Source: Nitrospinota bacterium (lineage in GTDB: Bacteria > UBA8248). From it: 6,082 nucleotides of DNA. The position numbers and the translations under genes were made by a program. The stretch lies in contig DNYS01000210.1 in the NCBI GenBank assembly GCA_003506735.1, positions 1-6,082 of the forward strand, read 5' to 3'. Of the stretch, positions 1 to 4,459 are shown piece after piece. Position 1 is the first letter of the stretch. Each line of letters begins with the position of its first letter. The notes under the pieces are model-generated. The model had not been told where the DNA came from. It ran no database searches and was given only the letters and a program-made list of their open reading frames with translations.

Positions 1-1036
1 GACCATGGATTGTGACATGGATGCCCGTCTTTTTTCGGATTAGGCCCAATCCGTATCGCCCTCCATACTCGATGTGTTTCGACCTGGATGAAGCAGGGAA
101 TACGTATGGGCCATCCCAAAGTTCTAGCCTGCGGGCGAGAATCTCGCAGACGAATTCCGAGAGGGGCAGTTCGAGCTTTCTCTTTTGCTTGGTTCGCTCT
201 TTCGGGAGCCGCAGTATTTGGTTTTTTAGATCGACCTCATTCCACTCTAGCGCCGCAGCCTCCCGCCGTCGCAGGCCCGTAAATAGTACGAAAATAAGAT
301 AGTCTCGCTGGATTTCGTTGGGAAGTGATTGGGCTGCTTCGTAGAAGCGCGGAAGCTGCTCATCACTGAGCCGGTCCTCCCGTGCATTTTCCTCAAACCA
401 CGCCTTTGTGTTCGTTAGTCGTTTCACCGGGCAATCGGGCAAGTCGGCGACTTTCTCAGATGAGAAGTACCAGAGCGTCCTCAAGTACTTCATCGTCATG
501 TTGGCTGTCCGCTCCCCGGTGATGCCCTCACGGCCCGCTGACCGTCCACGAGCGGCGACTTCCCGCTGGATCTCGCTGTGGCGCTTCTCGACCATGTCGC
601 GGTCTATACCCCGAAGCGGCTTGCCGAGCCAGGATAAAAGGTTTTTCTCGATGGTGGAGCGGAAGTCCCTCTTCGTTTTCTCTCGAAGCTCTCGGTTTTT
701 CTCTAGGTAGTAATCTAGCGCCGCGCCGAGCGTGAAGGAGCTTGTACGGTTCTTGCGCTTCTCGATCACGGGATCGATGCCCCTGAGCATGTTGCCGATT
801 TCCGCCTGGGCGAATTTCCGTGCCTCGCTAAGGGGAAAGGCTACAATCGGCCCTAGCGAGATACGTCGAGTTTTTCCCTTCACGTCTCTCTGGACGATGT
901 AAGTCATTTTTCCGCCAGGGGCGATGCGTACACCGAAACCAGCCAGGTCGGTATCCCAGTAAAGAATTTGCTTGCCGGGTTCAGGTGCGGGTTCCATCGT
1001 CCTCAGCGATGCGTTCGTGATCTTGACCGTCGGCAT
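1..1036 (-). CDS. P4-type tyrosine integrase, C-terminus cut by window edge
   Basis: Site-specific recombinase that would catalyse integration and excision between the element and a tRNA-Pro gene. The reading frame is open from ATG at 1036 to base 1, giving 345 codons; P4-like integrases usually have about 390-440. Residues 1-95 resemble the arm-type DNA-binding domain (DUF4102 style: DTDLAGFGVRI at 28-38, then a basic RRISLG and an LSEARKFA helix at 69-76, then GIDP at 86-89). Residues 100-200 fit the core-binding SAM-like domain. The catalytic domain shows Arg256 in TGLRRREAAALEW, a likely catalytic Lys283 in the TKQKRK turn, and His343 in TIHG, which should be the start of the HxxR box. 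The second Arg, the late His/Trp and the Tyr nucleophile lie off the left edge. AGGAG sits 7 bases before the ATG. The adjacent tRNA fragment supports its role. Whether the full gene is intact is unknown. Confidence 0.93.
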   Translation of the reverse strand, partial: MPTVKITNASLRTMEPAPEPGKQILYWDTDLAGFGVRIAPGGKMTYIVQRDVKGKTRRISLGPIVAFPLSEARKFAQAEIGNMLRGIDPVIEKRKNRTSSFTLGAALDYYLEKNRELREKTKRDFRSTIEKNLLSWLGKPLRGIDRDMVEKRHSEIQREVAARGRSAGREGITGERTANMTMKYLRTLWYFSSEKVADLPDCPVKRLTNTKAWFEENAREDRLSDEQLPRFYEAAQSLPNEIQRDYLIFVLFTGLRRREAAALEWNEVDLKNQILRLPKERTKQKRKLELPLSEFVCEILARRLELWDGPYVFPASSRSKHIEYGGRYGLGLIRKKTGIHVTIHG

Positions 1037-1043
1037 TGCAGAA

Positions 1044-1048
1044 CTCCT
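1044..1048 (-). promoter_or_regulatory. Shine-Dalgarno site of the integrase gene
   Basis: AGGAG on the minus strand with a 7-base spacer to ATG at 1036. It fixes the start, which also matches where arm-domain similarity begins. Confidence 0.7.
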
Positions 1049-1059
1049 GCTCTAAAAAA

Positions 1060-1077
1060 TGTAAGGCTATTGTAAGG
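1060..1077 (+). repeat. Direct repeat TGTAAGG, 11-bp period, over the integrase promoter
   Basis: TGTAAGG occurs at 1060-1066 and 1071-1077, start to start 11 bp, so both copies face the same side of the helix. A shorter TAAGG recurs at 1096-1100. The second copy overlaps the TACAAT -10 candidate. Short repeats beside an integrase and its attachment site are commonly arm-type integrase sites or excisionase sites; that role is inferred here. Confidence 0.5.
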
Positions 1078-1097
1078 TGGGCGTTGTTTTATTTCTA
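1069..1097 (-). promoter_or_regulatory. Candidate integrase promoter (TAGAAA-N17-TACAAT)
   Basis: On the minus strand a TAGAAA hexamer (1092-1097) is followed after 17 bases by TACAAT (1069-1074), five of six matches to the sigma-70 -10 consensus. Transcription would start near 1062, leaving a leader of about 25 bases that includes the ribosome site. A second candidate lies just upstream: TTGAAT (1126-1131), 17 bases, TATTCT (1103-1108). Direct repeats overlap both. The choice between them is inference from consensus matching. Confidence 0.4.
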
Positions 1098-1124
1098 AGG
1101 TAAGAATAGGGGGTAATGGCCCGT

Positions 1125-1147
1125 TATTCAAGTATATTCAATGAATA
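1125..1147 (+). repeat. TATTCA repeat cluster with a 13-bp dyad
   Basis: TATTCA occurs at 1125-1130 and 1135-1140 (10 bp apart) and inverted as TGAATA at 1142-1147. The last two form a perfect TATTCA-A-TGAATA dyad. The first copy overlaps the TTGAAT -35 candidate of the integrase. The location between integrase and attachment site suggests a site for integrase, excisionase or a repressor, but the binding partner is not known. Confidence 0.45.
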
Positions 1148-1177
1148 GAGGGATTTTTCTAAAACTCTGTATGGCTA

Positions 1178-1185
1178 AGTATACT
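1178..1185. repeat. 8-bp palindrome AGTATACT abutting the tRNA fragment
   Basis: AGTATACT is a perfect palindrome that ends exactly one base before the tRNA-like sequence begins at 1186. A related AAGTATA also occurs at 1130-1136. It may mark the element side of the attachment core; this is positional inference only. Confidence 0.35.
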
Positions 1186-1243
1186 GTAGCGCACCTGCTT
1201 TGGGAGCAGGGGGCCGGAGGTTCAAATCCTCTCGCCCCGACCA
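1186..1243 (+). pseudogene. tRNA-Pro(TGG) 3' fragment, attachment site (attR-like)
   Basis: The 58 bases match a tRNA from the end of the D-loop onward: D-stem 3' strand GCGC (1189-1192), anticodon stem CCTGC (1194-1198) with GCAGG (1206-1210), loop TTTGGGA (1199-1205) with anticodon TGG at 1201-1203, T-stem GGAGG (1216-1220), T-loop TTCAAAT (1221-1227), CCTCT (1228-1232), acceptor 3' strand CGCCCCG (1233-1239), discriminator A and encoded CCA (1241-1243). The 5' acceptor strand should read CGGGGCG and the 5' D-stem GCGC; neither is found in the roughly 100 bases upstream. It therefore cannot fold into a full tRNA and is best read as the duplicated 3' end left by integration. The complete gene should sit at the left end of the element. 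Confidence 0.85.
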
Positions 1244-1256
1244 AGGAGATCATGGG

Positions 1257-1279
1257 GCCGGCGAAAGCCGGCTCTTTTT
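1257..1279 (+). terminator. Rho-independent terminator after the tRNA fragment
   Basis: A perfect 6-bp stem GCCGGC (1257-1262) and GCCGGC (1267-1272) encloses a GAAA tetraloop and is followed by TCTTTTT. Placed 14 bases after the CCA, it was probably the terminator of the tRNA-Pro gene before insertion. It abuts the stop codon of the minus-strand gene ending at 1280, but there is no T-run in the minus direction, so it should work only on plus-strand transcripts. Confidence 0.8.
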
Positions 1280-2464
1280 CTATTCCTCTCTCTCGACGAG
1301 CGAATAGCGGGGATCGGCCGCCAGGCATTCCGCCTCGGGAAGCCCCAGCTCGCGGCGGACGATGTTGGTCCCCTGGACGATGGAGGCCATCTTGTAGAAG
1401 GCGTGCCTCCGGCTCATGCCCTCGCGGCCCATGCCGCAGTCCGAGCAGAGGACCAGCCGCTCGGGCGGAATATGGTTGAGCGCCCGGCGGATGAGGCCCG
1501 CCACCTCCTCCGGGGTTTCCACCTGGAGGGAGTGATGGTCCACGACGCCGATGGCGATTTTCTTGTCGGTGATGGTTTTTCCGATCGCCTCGAGGTCCAT
1601 GCCTCCCGAGCTGCAGCATTCGAAGGTGAGGATGTCGGCGTCGATCTTGTTCAACTCCCCCAGCGCCGGCGCGTAGCTTTGCACCTTATCGAAGATCCGC
1701 TGCTGGGCGGGATTGCCCCAGCAGGTGTGGCACCAGACCTCGGTGAGGTCCCGAAGGCCCCGCACGGTGTCGTTGAAGACCTCGCGCATGTATTCGGGGG
1801 TAATCTCTCCGCCCGAGAGGCCCTTGGCGGCGAGGAGGTGGACCTGGGGCTCTTCCATCTGGATGGCGGCGCATCCAGCCCGCGCCACCTCGGTGAGTTC
1901 CTCGTTCAGGGCGTCGCCGATGGCCTGGATGCGCTCACGGATATTCTTGTAGTAGCTGTCCTTCACGCCCATCGCGATGAGCTCGGGGGTGATGGTGCCG
2001 AATTTGACGGGCCGTTTGGTGAGCCGCTGCGCGGTTTTCCAAATGGCGGTGTATTGCAAATCGCCCCGGCCGACCGGCCCCACGATCTCGGGCATGAGGC
2101 GGGCTTCGGATACATCGTGCAGAATCCGCCCGGGCGGGACTACCGCCCGTCCGCCCTCCTTGGGAATGCGGTAGGGATGAAAGCCCTCGAAGCCTTCCAT
2201 GTGGCGGGGTGCGTAGCTGAACCAGGAGTGGCCGCCCACGTCGGTGTCGAAGCGGCAGTCTCCGTCCGTGCAGATGTCGAGGCCGGCCACCTCCTCATCG
2301 CGCAAATAGGATGAAACGGCGTCGGTGTATTGCTCCCGGAACCGGGCGTTGGTCATGGCCTCGCGAAATCTGCGCGTGCCCAGATTTTCGGTGTACCAAT
2401 GCGGCCGGGGGAGGGAACCAATGATGGTGGTCGGAAGGATGATGCCGTCGGTGGCTTTGTACAA
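1280..2464 (-). CDS. Single-domain MetE-like (cobalamin-independent methionine synthase family) methyltransferase
   Basis: Cytosolic zinc enzyme of the UROD/MetE TIM-barrel superfamily, 394 residues. Canonical MetE is about twice as long; only the C-terminal catalytic barrel is present. Zinc ligands of MetE are all recognisable: His246 and Cys248 in CHTCWGN, Glu282 in TFECCSSGGMD, and Cys343 in LCSDCGMGREG (like the PDCG of MetE). The QMEEP motif at 202-206 matches the MetE QxDEP strand, and an N-terminal IGSLPRP (15-21) is typical of the family. The likely chemistry is alkyl transfer to a zinc-bound thiolate, homocysteine in MetE. Single-domain relatives include proteins that take methyl from methylcobalamin, and the epoxyalkane:coenzyme M transferases, so substrate and donor are open. 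The start is TTG with AAGGAG 8 bases upstream; no better in-frame start was found. It is the first gene on the chromosomal side of the insertion and is separated by 437 bp from the next gene on its strand. Confidence 0.9.
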   Translation of the reverse strand: MYKATDGIILPTTIIGSLPRPHWYTENLGTRRFREAMTNARFREQYTDAVSSYLRDEEVAGLDICTDGDCRFDTDVGGHSWFSYAPRHMEGFEGFHPYRIPKEGGRAVVPPGRILHDVSEARLMPEIVGPVGRGDLQYTAIWKTAQRLTKRPVKFGTITPELIAMGVKDSYYKNIRERIQAIGDALNEELTEVARAGCAAIQMEEPQVHLLAAKGLSGGEITPEYMREVFNDTVRGLRDLTEVWCHTCWGNPAQQRIFDKVQSYAPALGELNKIDADILTFECCSSGGMDLEAIGKTITDKKIAIGVVDHHSLQVETPEEVAGLIRRALNHIPPERLVLCSDCGMGREGMSRRHAFYKMASIVQGTNIVRRELGLPEAECLAADPRYSLVEREE

Positions 2465-2472
2465 AGGAGGCT

Positions 2473-2478
2473 CTCCTT
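2473..2478 (-). promoter_or_regulatory. Shine-Dalgarno site that supports a TTG start
   Basis: AAGGAG on the minus strand lies 8 bases before TTG at 2464. The family's conserved TTIIGSLPRP strand begins about a dozen residues later, so a downstream ATG (Met37) would remove it. Confidence 0.65.
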
Positions 2479-2527
2479 CTTGCCGAATAAAAGGGAAATA
2501 TCCCCAAAAATATTCCGGAACCCGCTT

Positions 2528-2552
2528 CCCGGGCCGGTGTTTTCAACCCGGG
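2528..2552 (-). other. Leader hairpin upstream of the MetE-like gene
   Basis: CCCGGG at 2528-2533 and again at 2547-2552 can pair as a 6-bp GC stem around a 13-base loop in the 5' leader, about 60 bases before the TTG start. I see no T-run after it and none of the conserved boxes of a cobalamin or SAM riboswitch, so it is reported only as a structure. Confidence 0.3.
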
Positions 2553-2582
2553 GAGTTTCCATTGGTTGCCTCCGATGAATTC

Positions 2583-2612
2583 ATTCTAGCATTACCGCAT
2601 TTCCGGCGCGAA
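2583..2612 (-). promoter_or_regulatory. Candidate extended -10 promoter of the MetE-like gene
   Basis: On the minus strand TGC-TAGAAT (2591-2583) has the TG-N extension and five of six matches to TATAAT. The -35 position holds only a weak TTCGCG (2607-2612, spacer 18), as often seen with extended -10 promoters. It predicts a leader of about 110 bases. Confidence 0.35.
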
Positions 2613-2656
2613 TTCGCCCGACGCCGCCGGTGCCGTAGGCTGGGAAATTTCCAACC

Positions 2657-2709
2657 GGGGCATCGATAAGGAGGAGAAGAAATCGGGGATCCGATTTTTA
2701 TCGATCCCC
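2657..2709. repeat. Nested, mutually exclusive inverted repeats
   Basis: GGGGCATCGATAA (2657-2669) can pair with TTATCGATCCCC (2698-2709), 12 bp with one bulged C, around a 28-base loop. The same right arm can instead pair with GGGGATC (2685-2691) through GATCCCC (2703-2709), 7 bp around an 11-base loop. Two exclusive hairpins sharing one arm resemble attenuator geometry, but no gene begins immediately downstream on either strand, so the role is unknown. Confidence 0.45.
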
Positions 2710-2901
2710 CCGAAGGACACCGGCCGATGAAGAGCAAGGATTTTCAGCGCGCGGAGTCTACGGCCGGAACGGAAAGCCGCCGGAAGACGATAGCCATGCC
2801 GGTTTGAGAGAATCCGCTTATTTTTCAGAGAAGATTAGCCGCCAGGGCCTGGCCCCCGCTTAAACCGCAAAAAGACAGCCAAGCCCCCCACCCCCGCAGG
2901 G

Positions 2902-3942
2902 TCAGCACTCCAAGACCACTTTGATGGCGTCATCTTTTTTCCCGCCGAACACTTCGAAGCCGTGGCGGAACTCCTCGAGCGGGAACGTGTGGGTGTTGAT
3001 GGGGGCGCTGTCGATCCGGCCGCTTTCGTAGGCCCGGATCGCCCGCTCCACGGAAAAATCGCCCTCTCCCCGGATGCCGTAGATAGTGATTTGATCCAGC
3101 GACAGCCTGTTCAATGGCGCTGGAGGCTCCTCGCCGCCGGTGATGCCGAGCAAAAGGACGCGGCCGCCGCGCCGCACCCGCCGGATACATTCCGCCTGAA
3201 GGGCGGGGACGCCGGCCGCCTCGACGGTGAGGTCCGGCCCCCCCTTCCAGCCCCGCTCCGACAGAACGGTGTCCAGCTCCTCCACCCCCGCGTGCACGGT
3301 AATCTCGGCCCCCAGCTTTTTGGCGGTTTCGAGACGCGAGGCGACAGTGTCCACGATGCACACCTCCCCCGCGCCGAGGAAGCGCGCGAACTGCATCGTG
3401 AGCAGGCCAACCGCCCCGGCCCCGTACACCAAGACCCGGTCGCCGGTTTCGACTCCGCACCGCTCCAGGCCCACGACCGCCGTTCCCGCCGTCGTCATCA
3501 GCGTTCCCGCCGTGAAGGACATGGCATCGGGGAGACGGTGGAGGAGTTTCACCGGGACGGCACAGAACTGCGAAAACCCGCCGTTGGTGGTCATGCCCAC
3601 CTGGCGGTGAATCGGGCGCCGGCCGTAGTTTTCGCAGATCGTGTAAAAGCCCCGGACACAGTTGCGGCACCGCCCGCAACCGGCGTGGCTCTCGGTGGCG
3701 ACGCGGTCGCCCGGCGCAAACTCATCGACGCGCTCGCCGGCCGAGACCACCTCGCCCGTCCATTCGTGGCCGGGTATGAGGGGATACACCACACCTGGCA
3801 TCTTCCCTTCGATCAGGTGGATGTCGGAGCCGCAGAAACTGCACGCCTTGACGCGGACGAGCACCTCATCCGGCCCCGGCCGGGGATCGGGCATATCTTT
3901 CACTTCAAACGAGTGGGGTTTTTCGACGTAAACGGCGCGCAT
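2902..3942 (-). CDS. Zinc-type medium-chain alcohol/polyol/threonine dehydrogenase family protein
   Basis: Cytosolic NAD(P)-dependent oxidoreductase of the MDR superfamily, 346 residues, normal length. The GroES-like N-terminal domain carries Cys37 in CSFCGSD and His59-Glu60 in PGHEWTGEV, the expected catalytic-zinc residues. The structural-zinc lobe is complete: Cys89, Cys92, Cys95 and Cys103. The Rossmann fold shows GAGAVG at 174-179, and Asp198 at the end of the second strand suggests preference for NAD over NADP. It resembles sorbitol, threonine and related secondary-alcohol dehydrogenases; the substrate cannot be told. In the segment where these enzymes supply another zinc ligand (Cys, Asp or Glu, in TLMTTAGTAVVG, 147-158) I see only Thr. 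ATG at 3942 follows AAGGAG (3950-3955) by 7 bases. It is divergent from the acyl-CoA dehydrogenase gene across 517 bp that carries a dyad over its probable promoter. Confidence 0.92.
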   Translation of the reverse strand: MRAVYVEKPHSFEVKDMPDPRPGPDEVLVRVKACSFCGSDIHLIEGKMPGVVYPLIPGHEWTGEVVSAGERVDEFAPGDRVATESHAGCGRCRNCVRGFYTICENYGRRPIHRQVGMTTNGGFSQFCAVPVKLLHRLPDAMSFTAGTLMTTAGTAVVGLERCGVETGDRVLVYGAGAVGLLTMQFARFLGAGEVCIVDTVASRLETAKKLGAEITVHAGVEELDTVLSERGWKGGPDLTVEAAGVPALQAECIRRVRRGGRVLLLGITGGEEPPAPLNRLSLDQITIYGIRGEGDFSVERAIRAYESGRIDSAPINTHTFPLEEFRHGFEVFGGKKDDAIKVVLEC

Positions 3943-4036
3943 GAAAAATCTCCTTCAGCAAGATTCCGGACAGGATCCATCTACCTAACCACCGATGAGG
4001 CCCAACCGCAATGAACGGAGCGGTGGTGGCATTGTT

Positions 4037-4065
4037 CATAATTAAGATATAATATTCTTATTATG
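4037..4065. promoter_or_regulatory. Operator-like inverted repeat over the promoter
   Basis: CATAATTAAGA (4037-4047) and TCTTATTATG (4056-4065) are inverted copies, 10 bp with one bulged T, separated by TATAATAT. The spacer contains the -10 hexamers on both strands. A dimeric repressor bound here would block the dehydrogenase promoter. No regulator gene is visible nearby to assign to it. Confidence 0.5.
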
Positions 4066-4077
4066 GAGGGCTGGAAA
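4049..4077 (-). promoter_or_regulatory. Candidate promoter of the dehydrogenase gene (TTTCCA-N17-TATTAT)
   Basis: On the minus strand TTTCCA (4072-4077) is followed after 17 bases by TATTAT (4049-4054), five of six matches at -10. It predicts a start near 4042 and a leader of about 100 bases. The plus strand shows TATAAT at 4048-4053 but with no acceptable -35. Confidence 0.45.
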
Positions 4078-4144
4078 CCCGCCCGCCTGCCATCGTCCGG
4101 GGGGCAGAAAACTCAGATAAAAGATAAATTTTTCCAAAATACGG

Positions 4145-4165
4145 GGGAGGCGCTTGAAGCCTCCC
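4145..4165. repeat. 7-bp perfect hairpin GGGAGGC/GCCTCCC
   Basis: GGGAGGC (4145-4151) and GCCTCCC (4159-4165) enclose GCTTGAA. An A-run follows on the plus strand and no T-run lies at the correct place on either strand, so it is not a standard terminator. It overlaps the -35 of the plus-strand promoter candidate, which would allow protein binding to control that promoter. Confidence 0.45.
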
Positions 4166-4181
4166 AAAAATGCCTTAAAAT
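4154..4181 (+). promoter_or_regulatory. Candidate promoter of the acyl-CoA dehydrogenase gene (TTGAAG-N16-TAAAAT)
   Basis: TTGAAG (4154-4159) and TAAAAT (4176-4181) are 16 bases apart, four and five of six matches to sigma-70 consensus. It is the best plus-strand match found between the dyad and the gene, but a closer, non-consensus promoter is possible. Confidence 0.35.
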
Positions 4182-4211
4182 AGAGGCTCCCACTGCATAG
4201 GGAATGGGTTC

Positions 4212-4228
4212 GCCCCAAGCGGGGCTTT
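4212..4228 (+). other. Short leader hairpin GCCCC/GGGGC with TTT
   Basis: GCCCC (4212-4216), AAGC loop and GGGGC (4221-4225) are followed by only three T. It may slow or attenuate a transcript starting near 4188, but it is too weak to call a terminator. Confidence 0.25.
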
Positions 4229-4447
4229 CACTCTCGCCGGTGCGTCCCTAGAATGACACGGGGAGAAGGAGACAACCGCCGGTAGGTGCGCCTATCATCC
4301 TCCGGCCTCCATCCGGGCAATGGGAGTGGCGGGGAAAACCCTGCGGTGGCTATATTTTCGTGGCCATGCGGCCGAGGCCCTGGCGGGAGAGCGAGCCGTC
4401 CTTTCGGGAACGGCACAGAATTCATATCCAATTGATCGCCATAATTT

Positions 4448-4454
4448 GGAGGAG
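4448..4454 (+). promoter_or_regulatory. Shine-Dalgarno site choosing ATG 4460 over GTG 4454
   Basis: GGAGGAG lies at 4448-4454. An upstream in-frame GTG at 4454 overlaps it and cannot use it. ATG at 4460 sits 7 bases after the GGAGG core, ideal spacing. Confidence 0.75.
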
Positions 4455-4459
4455 TGCCG

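Larger units (their letters stand above)
1..1243. mobile_element. Right end of a tRNA-Pro-integrated genetic element
   Basis: The stretch holds an integrase gene, a repeat-bearing AT-rich non-coding segment and a 3' tRNA fragment, in that order, ending where host-like coding begins. This is the classical arrangement at one end of a phage, island or integrative element inserted in the 3' end of a tRNA gene. Because the tRNA fragment reads on the plus strand and its 3' end faces right, the element body must lie to the left and chromosome to the right. Integrase codons use A or T at the third position more often (CTA, ACA, AAA, CGA) than the GC-rich genes after 1280, which fits foreign origin. 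What cargo it carries, and whether it is phage or island, cannot be seen because the left part is outside the window. Confidence 0.8.
2465..2901. other. Gene-free 437-bp gap between two minus-strand genes
   Basis: No convincing gene is seen. The right-hand part holds the tail region of the dehydrogenase transcript, without a recognisable terminator. The left-hand part holds the probable leader and promoter of the MetE-like gene. Between them lie a perfect 10-bp palindrome GGAAATTTCC (2643-2652) and a set of overlapping inverted repeats (2657-2709). A 26-codon plus-strand frame at 2727-2807 has a weak AAGGA site but no other support. Confidence 0.6.
3943..4459. other. Divergent intergenic control region (517 bp)
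   Basis: No gene is supported here. The region contains an AT-rich patch with an operator-like dyad (4037-4065), a GC-rich hairpin (4145-4165), a candidate plus-strand promoter (4154-4181) and a second hairpin (4212-4225). If that promoter is used, the acyl-CoA dehydrogenase has a leader of about 270 bases. I recognise no riboswitch in it. Confidence 0.6.

Noticed and set aside
12..710. Short plus-strand frames in the first 700 bases
   Set aside because: They are antisense to the continuous integrase frame, which has arm-binding and catalytic motifs.
1128..1243. Complete functional tRNA-Pro gene
   Set aside because: The 3' strand CGCCCCG needs a 5' CGGGGCG and the D-stem needs a 5' GCGC; neither occurs at the correct distance, so only the 3' part is present.
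1403..2314. Long plus-strand open frame (about 300 codons) opposite the MetE-like gene
   Set aside because: It is antisense to a gene with a complete zinc site and clear family motifs; its translation is rich in Arg, Ala, Gly and Val with no recognisable domain, as expected for an antisense frame in GC-rich coding DNA.
2465..2580. Cobalamin or SAM riboswitch before the MetE-like gene
   Set aside because: The leader is about 110 bases with one GC hairpin, but I find none of the conserved sequence boxes of these riboswitch classes.
2727..2807. 26-codon plus-strand frame with AAGGA 9 bases upstream
   Set aside because: It is too short and low in distinctive features, with no promoter and no family; chance occurrence is the simpler reading.
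2962..4014. Plus-strand open frame of about 350 codons opposite the dehydrogenase gene
   Set aside because: It is the antisense of a textbook MDR dehydrogenase with two zinc sites and a Rossmann motif; it has no domain and no good ribosome site.
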